The notes under the pieces: model-generated | Databases searched by the model: none | What the model was told of the DNA's origin: nothing | What the model saw: the letters and a program-made list of their open reading frames with translations, nothing else | Shown here: in pieces, positions 9,229-17,772 of the stretch | How the letters are laid out: each line of letters begins with the position of its first letter | Numbering within the stretch: the first letter of the stretch is position 1 | Assembly: GCF_017114915.1 (NCBI RefSeq) | Contig: NZ_JAAUOE010000014.1 | Coordinates: forward strand, 42,893 to 106,892 | Reading direction: 5' to 3' | Origin: Pseudomonas frederiksbergensis | GTDB taxonomy: Bacteria; Pseudomonadota; Gammaproteobacteria; Pseudomonadales; Pseudomonadaceae | Length of the DNA: 64,000 bases | Translations under genes and position numbers: made by a program

Positions 9229-10479
9229 TCAGGACAATTTCGCCAGGCACGCCTCAAGAATATCCAGCCCTTCCTCCAGCACGGCGGCCTCAGTGGTCAA
9301 TGGCGCGAGCAGCCGAATGATGTGACGCGACTTGCCGCTGGGCATCAGCAGCAAACCCGAGTCTCGCGCCAGGGCCAGCAGCTGTGTCAGCTGCGCCGAC
9401 GCCGGTGTGCCGTCGGCATTGATCAGTTCGATGCCACGCATTGCACCCACGCCAGTCAAACGGCCCAGATACGGTGACAGTTCGCGGGTTCGCCAGGTCT
9501 CGTAGCGGCTGACAATCGCTTCTTCCTGTTGCGTGCCCCATGTGTGCAGATGTACATCACTCATTTCGTCCAGGGTCGCCAACGCGGCGGCGCAGGCGAT
9601 GGGATTGCCCGAGTAGGTGCCGCCCAATCCGCCCTTGGGTAAGTTGTCGACCAGCGATTTGCGCCCGACGACCGCACCCAGCGGCACGCCGCCGGCAATG
9701 CTTTTGCCCAGCAGGATCAGGTCCGGCTCAATGCCCAGGCGCGAGAATGCAAACCGCTGGCCGGTGCGGCCGAAGCCGGACTGGATTTCATCGGCGATCA
9801 GCAGGATGCCTTTGTCATCACAGAATCGCCGCAGCGCCTGGGCGAACTCCACATCCATCGCCAGAAAGCCGCCTTCGCCCTGCACCGGCTCGACGATAAA
9901 ACAGGCCACGTCATTCACGTCGATCTCGACGCTGAACAGCCGATCCATGGCCTTCAGGGCCTCGGCACAGGTCACGTCATTATCTTTGCTGGGGAAGGGC
10001 AGGTGGTACACCGGGCCTGGCAGCACGCCGACTTTCTGTTTGTAGGGGGCGACTTTGCCGTTGAGGTTGAGGGTGGCGAGCGTGCGACCGTGGAAGGCGC
10101 CGTCAAAGGCAATGATCGCGGTGCGCCCGGTGGCGCCACGGACAATCTTCAGGGCGTTTTCCGCCGCTTCCGCGCCGCTGTTGGTGAGCATGCCGCTGAC
10201 CGGGTAATCCACCGGAATGAACGCAGCCAGGCGATCCATGAGTTCGAGGTAAGGCACATGGGGAGCCGCGTTGAACGCGTAGTGGGTCAGTCGGGTGGCC
10301 TGTTCACGAATGGCCTCGACGATGCGCGGATGGCAATGGCCGAGGTTCAGCACGCCGATGCCGCCGACAAAGTCGATGTAGCGTTTGCCGTCGGTGTCCC
10401 AGACCTCGGCGTTTTTGCCGTGGCTGAGGCTGACAGGGTGAACGATGGAGATCGACTGGCTGATGGATTCGCTGCGCAT
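9229..10479 (-). CDS. Class III aminotransferase (4-aminobutyrate / 2-aminoadipate transaminase-like)
   Basis: A 416-residue PLP-dependent transaminase of the GabT/ArgD family. The PLP lysine is in LLGKSIAGGVPLGAV, the cofactor-binding TNSGAEAAENALKI and DEIQSGFGRTGQ are intact, and VEPVQGEGG contacts the ring. Annotation as GabT is usual, but P. putida members of this group act on 2-aminoadipate in lysine breakdown, so substrate remains open. It stands alone and converges on trxB. It shares the layout of the transaminase at the window end but differs widely in sequence, so it is not a recent duplicate. Confidence 0.85.
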   Translation of the reverse strand: MRSESISQSISIVHPVSLSHGKNAEVWDTDGKRYIDFVGGIGVLNLGHCHPRIVEAIREQATRLTHYAFNAAPHVPYLELMDRLAAFIPVDYPVSGMLTNSGAEAAENALKIVRGATGRTAIIAFDGAFHGRTLATLNLNGKVAPYKQKVGVLPGPVYHLPFPSKDNDVTCAEALKAMDRLFSVEIDVNDVACFIVEPVQGEGGFLAMDVEFAQALRRFCDDKGILLIADEIQSGFGRTGQRFAFSRLGIEPDLILLGKSIAGGVPLGAVVGRKSLVDNLPKGGLGGTYSGNPIACAAALATLDEMSDVHLHTWGTQQEEAIVSRYETWRTRELSPYLGRLTGVGAMRGIELINADGTPASAQLTQLLALARDSGLLLMPSGKSRHIIRLLAPLTTEAAVLEEGLDILEACLAKLS

Positions 10480-10611
10480 GGAGGGCTGACTCTGAAGAAG
10501 GGGGGCTTCTTTTTATCTAAGCCGCGAGCAGAGGTGCCCGGCAAACGAAATAAAGTTGCCGGGTCAATCTTAAAAGTCGGGATGTGGATCGGGATTGATG
10601 GTGTACCCAAT

Positions 10612-10743
10612 CCGTAGGAGCCGGCTTGCTGGCGAAGGGGGCCTTGAATGTGTATCGCTCTTCAGGATGCCTTCGCTGGCAAGCCAGCTCCTACACAAGC
10701 CAGCTCCTACACAAGCCAGCTCCTACACAAGCCAGCTCCTACA
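10612..10743. repeat. REP pair extended by four exact 16-bp tandem units
   Basis: A REP copy (CCGTAGGAGCCGGCTTGCTGG) at 10612 is followed by its inverted partner ending in CAAGCCAGCTCCTACA. That last 16-mer is then repeated exactly, four units in all, at 10680-10743. The last unit contains the stop codon of the hopJ-like gene. Confidence 0.93.
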
Positions 10744-11077
10744 GGCGTGTCAGCGGCTGCTGAGTGAACTTGACGCCGGCCAGGCCATGGGCAATCAACG
10801 CCCGGATATTGCCGTGGTCGCTGCCTTCCGGCGTGGCCACCACCGAGCGGTAATGCTCACCGAATGCCAGCAGAGCCTCTTCATCGCTCAGGCCTTCCAG
10901 CAGCGCCAGACCCAGGGTCTTGCACGAACCTTCGTTCTGCCCGGCGGCATTTTCCACACCGCCGTTGTTGAAGGCCTGGGGTTGATAGTCGTAACCGGCG
11001 GCGATGAACGCCAGGGTATCGGCGAAAGCATGTTCGCCGCTCTTGAGGCTGGCGCGCAGGGTGTTCAAATCACTCAT
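10739..11077 (-). CDS. HopJ-type III effector family protein
   Basis: A 112-residue protein of the HopJ family (MSDLNTLRASLKSGEHAF start; central GYDYQPQAFNNG; SCKTLGLALLEGLSDEEAL; end GWxx-type replaced by HGLAGVKFTQQPLTRL). Despite its name this family is widespread in non-pathogens and probably has a housekeeping role. Its start overlaps the stop of the DUF1244 gene by 8 nt, so translation is likely coupled. The stop codon lies in the last 16-mer of the adjoining repeat array, which suggests that the array grew up to or into the gene end. Confidence 0.85.
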   Translation of the reverse strand: MSDLNTLRASLKSGEHAFADTLAFIAAGYDYQPQAFNNGGVENAAGQNEGSCKTLGLALLEGLSDEEALLAFGEHYRSVVATPEGSDHGNIRALIAHGLAGVKFTQQPLTRL

Positions 11078-11366
11078 TGGGTTTCCCTTTGGCGAACGCC
11101 GCTTGTTGGTCGGCGCTGGCTTCTTTCTGGTATTGGGCTTTCCACTCGGCGTACGGCATGCCGTAAACCACTTCGCGGGCTTCGTCGAGGCTGACGTCGA
11201 TCTGGCGTTCATCGGCGGCGGCCTTGTACCACTTGGACAGGCAGTTGCGGCAGAAACCCGAGAGGTTCATCAGGTCGATGTTCTGCACGTCCTTGCGGCT
11301 GTCCAGGTGGGCAACCAGCCGGCGAAAGGCGGCGGCTTCAAGTTCCAGGCGTTGTTGATCGTTCAT
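11070..11366 (-). CDS. DUF1244 family protein
   Basis: A 98-residue cytoplasmic protein with the DUF1244 core: AAAFRRLVAHLDSRKDVQNI, then LMNLSGFCRNCLSKWY with a conserved Cys pair, then GMPYAEWKAQYQ. Function unknown; the cysteines suggest a metal or redox role. The ATG at 11366 is chosen because the upstream extension reads into repeat DNA. It is the fourth gene after folM, folE and folX and overlaps hopJ, so it belongs to the same transcript. Confidence 0.88.
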   Translation of the reverse strand: MNDQQRLELEAAAFRRLVAHLDSRKDVQNIDLMNLSGFCRNCLSKWYKAAADERQIDVSLDEAREVVYGMPYAEWKAQYQKEASADQQAAFAKGKPNE

Positions 11367-11384
11367 GAGAGGTCTCTGCAAGAC

Positions 11385-11465
11385 AGCTGCAAGCGGCAAG
11401 CTTCGAGCTGCAGGATAGGTTGCGGTGGCTCGAAGTTTACAGCCTGGCGCTTGAAGCTTGAAGCT
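11385..11465. repeat. Intergenic repeat rich in GCAAGCTT/GAAGCTTG words
   Basis: The gap between folX and the DUF1244 gene is built of short words (GCAAGCGGCAAGCTTCGAGC, GGCTCGAAG, GCTTGAAGCTTGAAGC). CTTCGAGC pairs with GCTCGAAG as an inverted repeat. It resembles a second dispersed Pseudomonas repeat family. Confidence 0.6.
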
Positions 11466-11835
11466 AGCGTCTCGCTGCAAGCGTAATCGATACTGACTCG
11501 GCGAAGCGCAAGGCGTGGGGCTTGTCGACTTCGACTTCGGCGTATAGCACCGAATCGTTGACCATGACCAGGTCCAGCAACTCCTGGGTCAGCCGCTCGA
11601 GCAGGGCGAAGCGGTTGCCCTCCACGTGGGCGATGATCGCCTTGGTGATGGTGCGGTAGTTCAACGCATGATCGATGTCGTTGTCTCGTACTGCATCCTG
11701 GGCGGCATACAGGATGGTCAGGTTGATCAGCACGTCCTGCTTGTTGAGGATTTCGTCCTCGTTGATCCCGATGAAAGTCCGCAAACACAGGTCCTTGACC
11801 CGGATGCGTGCCATTCCTGGTTGAAGTTGTGGCAT
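11464..11835 (-). CDS. folX: Dihydroneopterin triphosphate 2'-epimerase
   Basis: A 123-residue FolB/FolX-type enzyme that epimerises dihydroneopterin triphosphate to the monapterin form. Recognised by [19 protein letters not shown], the YRTITKAI and [15 protein letters not shown] helices, and [17 protein letters not shown]. FolX is separated from FolB by this sequence style and by its place next to folE and folM. The ATG at 11835 lies 2 nt after folE, implying coupled translation. Product expected: tetrahydromonapterin precursor. Confidence 0.92.
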   Translation of the reverse strand: MPQLQPGMARIRVKDLCLRTFIGINEDEILNKQDVLINLTILYAAQDAVRDNDIDHALNYRTITKAIIAHVEGNRFALLERLTQELLDLVMVNDSVLYAEVEVDKPHALRFAESVSITLAARR

Positions 11836-11837
11836 TG

Positions 11838-12398
11838 CTACTTGCTCCGTCCAATCAATTGCAGGAACTCCTGGCGGGTGTTGCTCGACTCGCGGAAGGC
11901 ACCGAGCATCACCGAGGTGTTCATGGTCGAATTCTGTTTCTCGACGCCGCGCATCATCATGCACATGTGCTGGGCTTCGATGACCACCGCGACACCGGCG
12001 GCGTCGGTCACTTGCTGCACGGCTTCGGCGATTTGCCGGGTGAGGTTTTCCTGGATTTGCAGGCGGCGGGCGAACATATCCACAAGCCGCGCAATTTTCG
12101 ACAGGCCCAGCACCTTGCCCGTCGGAATATAAGCCACATGCGCCTTGCCGATGAAGGGCAGCATGTGATGTTCACACAGCGAGTACAACTCGATGTTGTC
12201 GACAATGATCATTTCATCGTTGTCGGAGGCGAACAGCGCGCCGTTGACGATTTCTTCAACACTTTGTTCATAGCCATGACACAGGTATTGCATCGCCTTG
12301 GCGGCGCGCACCGGGGTGTCTTGCAGCCCTTCGCGGTCGGGATTTTCACCGAGGCCGATCAGGATCTCGCGAAAGTTTTGGGGCAGGGATAAGTTCAT
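11838..12398 (-). CDS. folE: GTP cyclohydrolase I
   Basis: A 186-residue homodecameric enzyme making dihydroneopterin triphosphate from GTP. The zinc ligands are in [12 protein letters not shown] (Cys and His) and the second Cys in [17 protein letters not shown]. The [16 protein letters not shown] strand is canonical. It is one of the short type I enzymes. It lies between folM and folX in a pterin operon, so it is probably the monapterin-dedicated copy rather than the folate one. Confidence 0.95.
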   Translation of the reverse strand: MNLSLPQNFREILIGLGENPDREGLQDTPVRAAKAMQYLCHGYEQSVEEIVNGALFASDNDEMIIVDNIELYSLCEHHMLPFIGKAHVAYIPTGKVLGLSKIARLVDMFARRLQIQENLTRQIAEAVQQVTDAAGVAVVIEAQHMCMMMRGVEKQNSTMNTSVMLGAFRESSNTRQEFLQLIGRSK

Positions 12399-12420
12399 GG
12401 AACATCCTCGCAAGGGCGGA

Positions 12421-13131
12421 TTACTTGACGTGCCGTCCGCCATTGACGGTCAGGGTCGTGCCGGTGACATAAGGGTTATCGAGCAAATAACGCAGGCTCT
12501 GGTAAATCACTTCGCTGCCAGGCTCGATACCCAGTGCCGATTTGGCCAGAACCCTGGCGCGGTACGCCGCGTCGTCGTCGGGATTGAACAGTAGCAGGGC
12601 TGGCGCGATACCGTTGACCTTGATGGCTGGGGCGTATTTCGCGGCAAAGGACAGGGTCAAGCTGTCGAGCCCGGCTTTGCTGGCGCAGTAGCCGATGTGT
12701 TTGCTGCTGCCCCTGCGAGTCACGTCATCGCTAATGTGGACGATGTCGGCGGGGCTTGAGCGTTTGAGCAAGTCGGCACAGTGCAGGTTGATCAGATAGG
12801 GCGCCAGCATGTGTACGCTGAACATTTGGGTGAAGGATGCGGCTTCGGTGCCTGGGGTCTCGGCCAGCCATTCGGAGGCGTTATGGATAATCGCCCGCAG
12901 GCTGTCGGTGTGGTTCTTCAGTTCGCCGATGAAGGCGAGGATCCCGCCTTCGCTGGAAAAGTCCGCGAACACCGCCGTCGCTCCCAGGTCGCGCAGGGTC
13001 TTTACGCCGGGGCGTTCGCTGCGGTAGCTGAAAATGACCGGATGGCCGTCTTCGAGCAAACGCTGCGCACAGTGCAGGCCGACACGTTGGCCGGCACCGG
13101 TGATGAGGATGGGGGCTGCGGAAGAGGTCAT
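12421..13131 (-). CDS. folM: Dihydromonapterin reductase (SDR family)
   Basis: A 236-residue short-chain dehydrogenase converting dihydromonapterin to tetrahydromonapterin with NADPH. It has the FolM-type nucleotide motif [13 protein letters not shown] (pteridine reductase style, Arg after Gln), the catalytic [11 protein letters not shown] and NGIAPALL, and the C-terminal [14 protein letters not shown] at 13131 is preferred to an upstream in-frame ATG at 13158. First of five tightly spaced genes. Tetrahydromonapterin is the known cofactor of phenylalanine hydroxylase in Pseudomonas, which links it to the homogentisate genes at 29.7 kb. Confidence 0.93.
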   Translation of the reverse strand: MTSSAAPILITGAGQRVGLHCAQRLLEDGHPVIFSYRSERPGVKTLRDLGATAVFADFSSEGGILAFIGELKNHTDSLRAIIHNASEWLAETPGTEAASFTQMFSVHMLAPYLINLHCADLLKRSSPADIVHISDDVTRRGSSKHIGYCASKAGLDSLTLSFAAKYAPAIKVNGIAPALLLFNPDDDAAYRARVLAKSALGIEPGSEVIYQSLRYLLDNPYVTGTTLTVNGGRHVK

Positions 13132-13191
13132 GAACGGCTCGCGTCGCGGTTGTCGCAAAACTATACCAGCGACAAGCCGTGCCTTGTCCCG

Positions 13192-13274
13192 AAAAGATCG
13201 CAGGCTACGCCAGCTCCTACAGGGACGCGGGACATTGGCGCTTGTGTAGGAGCTGGCGCAGCCTGCGATCTTTT
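13192..13274. repeat. REP pair with 30-bp arms
   Basis: AAAAGATCGCAGGCTACGCC..CTCCTACA at 13192 is mirrored by TGTAGGAGCTGGCGCAGCCT..ATCTTTT ending at 13274, with about 24 nt between. It separates folM from the monooxygenase-like gene and contains the latter's stop codon. Confidence 0.9.
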
Positions 13275-13842
13275 AACGATTTTGAGTGGAAGGCTCAGCG
13301 GGCAACGATCGTTGCGGTGCGGTGTTCAGCCATCCGGCCAGCAGATGGGTCGACAGTGGAATGAAGAAATAAACCATCAGTGGCGTCAGGCACAGGGTGC
13401 TGACGAACACGCGGGTCAGCAAACTTGTTTCAGCCAGCAGCGGCCCCAGCACGAAGTTGAACAGCAGGGACACCGGAAAGAACGCCAGCCAGATGGCCAC
13501 GGCCTGTTTCCAGCGCGGGGGACGTTGCCCGACCGCACCGAACCAGCCATCGATGCCTCTGACCCGATGCTCTGAAGGATGGGCAAACAGATCGCTGCCG
13601 CGGCCCAGCCAGGCAGTACGCGACGCGGAATGCTCCCAGGCGTGCATGGTCTGCTCGTCGGCGAAGCGGAAGATAATCTGGAATTCATCATCGTCGGGTG
13701 GCGGAGCGAGCACGCCGGAGCCGAGATAGCCGGGGAAGTCGGTGGCCAATTGTTCGCCTTCGCGCAACCAGGCCATCAGGTCCTGATAGCGCCCATCGGC
13801 GACGCGACGCGCAACCATCAGCGTGACGGGGGAAGTAGACAT
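13273..13842 (-). CDS. Antibiotic biosynthesis monooxygenase-domain membrane protein
   Basis: A 189-residue protein. Residues 1-95 form an ABM (ferredoxin-like dimeric) domain with RYQDLMAWLREGEQLATDFPGYLGSGVL and FRFADEQTMHAWEHS. The C-terminal part has two hydrophobic segments (about 118-140 and 145-165), so it should sit in the inner membrane. Catalytic function is unproven for this architecture. The stop codon is within the REP pair. It is divergent from the MerR regulator and reads towards folM, so it may be the first gene of the pterin transcript. Confidence 0.85.
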   Translation of the reverse strand: MSTSPVTLMVARRVADGRYQDLMAWLREGEQLATDFPGYLGSGVLAPPPDDDEFQIIFRFADEQTMHAWEHSASRTAWLGRGSDLFAHPSEHRVRGIDGWFGAVGQRPPRWKQAVAIWLAFFPVSLLFNFVLGPLLAETSLLTRVFVSTLCLTPLMVYFFIPLSTHLLAGWLNTAPQRSLPAEPSTQNR

Positions 13843-13973
13843 TGTGTATCTCCAATGACAAACGCGTCGCTCCGGATAAGAGCTTCGCCAGACGCAGCGC
13901 CGGGGTGGTGGGCTGCATCTTGGGACAAGCAAGGATTATTCCTGATTATGTCTGGGACGTCAGTGCTAATTAG

Positions 13974-13990
13974 TTCAACGATGTGTTGAA
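13974..13990. promoter_or_regulatory. Palindrome TTCAAC-N5-GTTGAA, candidate MerR/LitR operator
   Basis: A perfect 6-bp inverted repeat with a 5-nt spacer lies in the 204-nt divergent region between the monooxygenase-like gene and the MerR gene, 57 nt before the MerR start. Dyads of this kind are the usual target of MerR dimers; assignment is inference. Confidence 0.45.
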
Positions 13991-14046
13991 TACTGCCGGG
14001 GCAGGAGAGTTAAAATGTGTCCGAATTCATACATGGACGTTGATCT

Positions 14047-14994
14047 ATGATGCCTGTGCAAACCGACATTGCGCCTGGCTTACCCTCCAGTACCTCCCTG
14101 ATTCGAGAAGACCTGTTTCCGATTCGTGAGGTAGCGCGTCTGACGGGGGTCAATCCAGTCACGCTAAGAGCATGGGAGCGACGCTACGGTCTGATACTGC
14201 CCACGCGCACCGAAAGTGGGCACCGTTTGTATTCGATGACCGATATCGAGCGAGTTCGCAGCATCCTTGGCTGGATCGAGCGCGGTGTTGCCGTCAGCAA
14301 GGTTGGAAAAATACTCAGCAAGACCGAACCGCCGATCATCTCCGACGAACGGTTGCAGGTTGACTGCGCGCAATGGCAAGAGCAGGTCCAGGCTGCCGTC
14401 AGTGCTTTTGACGACATTCAACTGGAGAGAATCTATGGACAGATCTTTTCCAGTTACTCCCAGACCGTGGTGTTTCAAGACATTCTGATTCCGCTCTGGA
14501 AGCAATTGTTGCAGCGCCAGGAGACGTTCGGCCTGACCAGCGAGTGGCTGTTCCTGGATGCCTTTTTACGTTCTCGAGTATCGAAACGTCTATTGCTGAT
14601 GCGCTCCGCGCAAACACGCCGCGTGCTGCTCAGCGCTTTGGACTGTCAGTGCCATGAGCTCGAATTGTTGGTCGCGGCGTTACTGCTCGGCGGCACCGAG
14701 ACCAATATCCGGATGTTGACTGTCGGCCAGCCATTCGATGAACTGACGCTGGTCTGTCAGAGAAGCAAGCCAGATGTGCTGGTGTTGTTTTCCAATCACG
14801 TGCCTGCCTCCGAGCTGCCACGGCGTTTGAAACGCCTGGCCATGAGCCTGGATTGTCAGCTATTGCTGGCCGGGGATGCGTCGGACTTGGCGCAGGAGAG
14901 CCTGGCCGGGTCGTCGATTGGTTGCCTGGGAAACGAGGGATCGTTGATGCGCCAGCGTCTGAAACAGTTCCTGGCGGGAAACCTGGATACCTGA
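14047..14994 (+). CDS. MerR-family regulator, LitR/CarH-like without B12 motif
   Basis: A 315-residue regulator (314 if the second ATG is used). Residues 22-92 are a MerR winged helix: PIREVARLTGVNPVTLRAWERRYG followed in frame by the RLYSMTDIERV wing. Residues 105-210 resemble the helical bundle, and the rest the Rossmann part, of cobalamin-sensing LitR/CarH proteins. The B12-binding DxHxxG and W-x9-EH patterns are not seen, so it matches the class II LitR proteins of Pseudomonas that respond to light through a LOV partner. Divergent from the monooxygenase-like gene and the pterin operon, which it probably controls. Confidence 0.82.
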   Translation: MMPVQTDIAPGLPSSTSLIREDLFPIREVARLTGVNPVTLRAWERRYGLILPTRTESGHRLYSMTDIERVRSILGWIERGVAVSKVGKILSKTEPPIISDERLQVDCAQWQEQVQAAVSAFDDIQLERIYGQIFSSYSQTVVFQDILIPLWKQLLQRQETFGLTSEWLFLDAFLRSRVSKRLLLMRSAQTRRVLLSALDCQCHELELLVAALLLGGTETNIRMLTVGQPFDELTLVCQRSKPDVLVLFSNHVPASELPRRLKRLAMSLDCQLLLAGDASDLAQESLAGSSIGCLGNEGSLMRQRLKQFLAGNLDT

Positions 14995-14996
14995 GA

Positions 14997-15602
14997 TCAG
15001 GTATGCAGTGCGGGGTGAGTCAGGCGATGCTGCTGAAGGATGTACTGACGCAGACGTTCGGTTTCATCCTTGTCGCTCTGGCTCAACTCGTAGGCGTAGA
15101 AACCCTGTTCGGTTTCACGCTCGAAGGTGCCGCGCAACGCAATCCGCTCGTAGCCTGAAGGGCTGAACCACAACGCGAAATGCTTGGGTGCCTTGGTCTT
15201 GTTGCGAACTTCCAGCAAAACCCCTTTGAACGATATTTCGTGCACCCACATCGTGCCGGGTTGCCCCTTGGCATTTTCCAGCGCAACCGGCTCTTCGAGC
15301 GCCAGGCGCCATGGCCGGATCATCGGCCCGTCTTCGTAAATGCTGGGGACGCCGAGGCGTAGATGCATGGCGTGAAATTCATCTTCCACCAGGTGCAGCG
15401 GGAAGGTCATTTGCTGATTTTCGAAAGTGGCCTGGATGGTGACTTGCTCATGAGCGGCCAGGCGCGTGAGCAAATCACGAATCTGCGAACCGCCATTGAC
15501 CAGCAGACTGGACGTCGCATCCCGCACATTGAGCTGCGGGTTGTGTTGCATGTTCTGGATAAAATCCAGCTCATCCTGGGTCAGGAGTGCGTCGCGCTGC
15601 AT
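14997..15602 (-). CDS. PilZ-like protein
   Basis: A 201-residue cytoplasmic protein. The layout is an N-terminal YcgR-like region (residues 1-90) and a C-terminal PilZ-like barrel. The c-di-GMP signature is degenerate: RPWRLALEEP could stand for RxxxR, and HEISFKGVLLEV for the D/NxSxxG box with Glu in the first position. It may therefore bind the nucleotide weakly or not at all. The stop is 2 nt from the convergent MerR gene. Annotated as PilZ-domain in many pseudomonads, as I recall; specific role unknown. Confidence 0.6.
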   Translation of the reverse strand: MQRDALLTQDELDFIQNMQHNPQLNVRDATSSLLVNGGSQIRDLLTRLAAHEQVTIQATFENQQMTFPLHLVEDEFHAMHLRLGVPSIYEDGPMIRPWRLALEEPVALENAKGQPGTMWVHEISFKGVLLEVRNKTKAPKHFALWFSPSGYERIALRGTFERETEQGFYAYELSQSDKDETERLRQYILQQHRLTHPALHT

Positions 15603-15785
15603 GATTTGCTCGAAAGGAATAATTACAAAGTCATCGGTGATTGTAGTAAATGACCATTAATTCGCAGATTGGTTTGAGCCGTTCGTCGATTTGAACATGG
15701 CAGGTTCAGCCTCTGCATTCTAAAAGATCAATGAAGGCCGTGCTGTTAATATCCCGGCCTTTTACTCAGCTTCAGGAACAGATTG

Positions 15786-16241
15786 ATGAAAGTCGCCATC
15801 CTTTCCGGCTCGGTGTACGGCACGGCTGAAGAAGTCGCCCGCCACGCTGCGAGCATTTTGAACACCGCCGGTTTTCAAACCTGGCACAACCCACGCGCGA
15901 CCCTCGCCGATGTACAGGCCTTTGGCCCGGAAGCATTTCTGGCGGTGACCTCGACCACGGGCATGGGCGAGTTGCCGGACAACCTGCAACCGCTGTATTC
16001 GATGATCCGCGATCAATTGCCCGCCGCCTGGCGTGGCTTGCCGGGTGCCGTTATCGGGCTGGGCGACTCCAGTTATGGCGATACGTTCTGCGGCGGCGGT
16101 GAGCAAATGCGTGAGTTGTTCGGCGAACTGGGCGTGCGCGAAGTCCTGCCGATGCTGCGTCTTGATGCCAGCGAAACCGTAACGCCGGAAACCGACGCCG
16201 AGCCGTGGCTGGCGGACCTGGTCAGCGTTCTGCGGGGCTGA
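15786..16241 (+). CDS. Flavodoxin-like protein (MioC family)
   Basis: A 151-residue FMN-binding electron carrier. The phosphate loop is SGSVYGTAEEVARHA at residues 7-21, followed by TSTTGMGELPDN and GLGDSSYGDTFCGGG, all conserved contacts for FMN. It is the short-chain, MioC-like group. ATG at 15786 is used; a TTG directly before it is in frame. Redox partner unknown. It precedes the aldolase remnant by 172 nt. Confidence 0.9.
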   Translation: MKVAILSGSVYGTAEEVARHAASILNTAGFQTWHNPRATLADVQAFGPEAFLAVTSTTGMGELPDNLQPLYSMIRDQLPAAWRGLPGAVIGLGDSSYGDTFCGGGEQMRELFGELGVREVLPMLRLDASETVTPETDAEPWLADLVSVLRG

Positions 16242-16413
16242 CCGGCCTTTATTGGCGGCAGTGCGCTGACATGGATCCAGGCTCACCCGCGCGCTGACTC
16301 GTTCGGTCACCAAGCTGGCTGCCAATGCAACTGGCCGAACTCCGGGGGCTGACTAGACTGCTGTAACGTCAGTGAACAATAAGAACCCAGAACAATAAAA
16401 AGAGATCCTTGCC

Positions 16414-16758
16414 GTGAGCGTAGCCCCCGTCCCGTCGCCACACAGTCTCCAGGATAAAGTCAGTACCGCCGAGTGGCAGACCCGGGTCGATCTGGCTGCC
16501 TGTTATCGCCTGGTCGCCTTGCACGGCCGGGACGATCTGATCTTCACGCACATCTCGGCCAAGGTGTCGGGCACCGAGATTCAGGTGCTGGCGCAGAACG
16601 GTGGCGTGGAGCTGATCGCCATCAAACCGCAGATTCTGGCGGGCGCCAAGGCGATGATCGCCGGCGTCACCAAAAGTGCTCAAGGGATGGGTGGTGCGCT
16701 GGCCTGGCCGGCGCTGCTGCGCAAACTCGATAAACAAGACCCGGGTTACAAACTCTAA
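16414..16758 (+). pseudogene. Class II aldolase/adducin gene with internal in-frame deletion
   Basis: A 114-residue frame (GTG start) that joins the two ends of a class II aldolase. Residues 1-55 match the family N-terminus (VDLAACYRLVALHGRDDLIFTHISAKV) and residues 56-114 match its C-terminus (IQVLAQNGGVELI.. to LRKLDKQDPGYKL). Intact relatives are about 260 residues, so roughly 145 residues are missing, including the HTHT zinc ligands and the catalytic Glu. The frame is kept and the stop abuts the next ATG. Either a decayed gene or a retained mini-protein without aldolase activity. Confidence 0.8.
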
Positions 16759-17661
16759 ATGGGCCTCGCCGAGATTCCTTTGTGTGTCTGGCGCAAACGC
16801 AGTCAGACGTTCGTCTTCCACGGTCAGACCATCCGCTATTGGGCCGCGGGGCAGGGCGAGCCGCTGTTGCTGATCCATGGCTTCCCGACCGCCAGTTGGG
16901 ACTGGCATTACCTGTGGCAGCCGCTGGCGCAGCGCTATCGGGTGATTGCCTGCGACATGCTCGGCTTCGGCGATTCGGCCAAACCGGTGAACCACAACTA
17001 CAGCCTGCTGGAACAGGCCGATCTGCAGCAGGCGTTACTGGCGCATCTGAGCATTGAGCAACCGCTGCATGTGTTGGCACACGATTATGGCGACAGCGTG
17101 GCCCAGGAACTCTTGGCGCGGCACTACGAAGCGCGCGCTCATATCGCCAGCTGCGTGTTCCTCAATGGTGGATTGTTTCCCGAAACCCATCGCCCGGTGT
17201 TGATGCAAAAACTCCTGCTTAGCCCCTTGGGCTGGATGATCGGATTGGTTTTTTCCCGGGACGCTCTGGTGAAGAGTTTCAAGCAGATTTTCGGTCCGCA
17301 GACCCGGCCCACTGAAAGTGAACTGGATGATTTCTGGAGCCTGGTCGACAGCAATCACGGGCAGCGGATCATGCACAAGTTGATCGGTTATATCCCGCAA
17401 CGGCGGGTCCAGCGTGAGCGTTGGGTCAGCGCCATGCAGCGCGGCGAAGTGCCGCTGCGATTCATCAATGGCGAGGTCGATCCGGTTTCCGGCGCGCACA
17501 TGGTGGCGCGCTATCGGCAACTGATTCCCGCCCCGGACACCGTCCTGCTGCCCGAGATCGGCCATTACCCGCAAATTGAAGCGCCGGCGCAGGTGCTCAA
17601 ACACTATCTGGAGTTTCGCGACCGGCGGGTTGCACCGCCGCTCAAGTTGGCGTGTTCCTGA
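16759..17661 (+). CDS. Alpha/beta hydrolase (haloalkane dehalogenase/epoxide hydrolase-like)
   Basis: A 300-residue hydrolase. The oxyanion HGFP is near residue 40, and the nucleophile elbow is AHDYGDSVAQE near residue 112, with Asp rather than Ser as nucleophile, as in dehalogenases and epoxide hydrolases. The acid is probably Asp in GEVDPVSG and the base His in EIGHYPQIEAP. Its ATG follows directly on the TAA of the aldolase remnant, so the two form a unit. Substrate unknown. Confidence 0.85.
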   Translation: MGLAEIPLCVWRKRSQTFVFHGQTIRYWAAGQGEPLLLIHGFPTASWDWHYLWQPLAQRYRVIACDMLGFGDSAKPVNHNYSLLEQADLQQALLAHLSIEQPLHVLAHDYGDSVAQELLARHYEARAHIASCVFLNGGLFPETHRPVLMQKLLLSPLGWMIGLVFSRDALVKSFKQIFGPQTRPTESELDDFWSLVDSNHGQRIMHKLIGYIPQRRVQRERWVSAMQRGEVPLRFINGEVDPVSGAHMVARYRQLIPAPDTVLLPEIGHYPQIEAPAQVLKHYLEFRDRRVAPPLKLACS

Positions 17662-17772
17662 CTATCCCGCTGCCTTATCGCGCACCATTCAGCCGCCCCC
17701 GTGTTCATTGTGACTGGCAGCCCTGTGCCTGACACTCGTACCCATTGTCCCCCTGGCCTGCTGGAGTTCCCC

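Noticed and set aside
10680..10743. Possible CRISPR-like array
   Set aside because: The 16-bp units are directly adjacent without spacers and match a REP end, so this is a tandem duplication of REP sequence.
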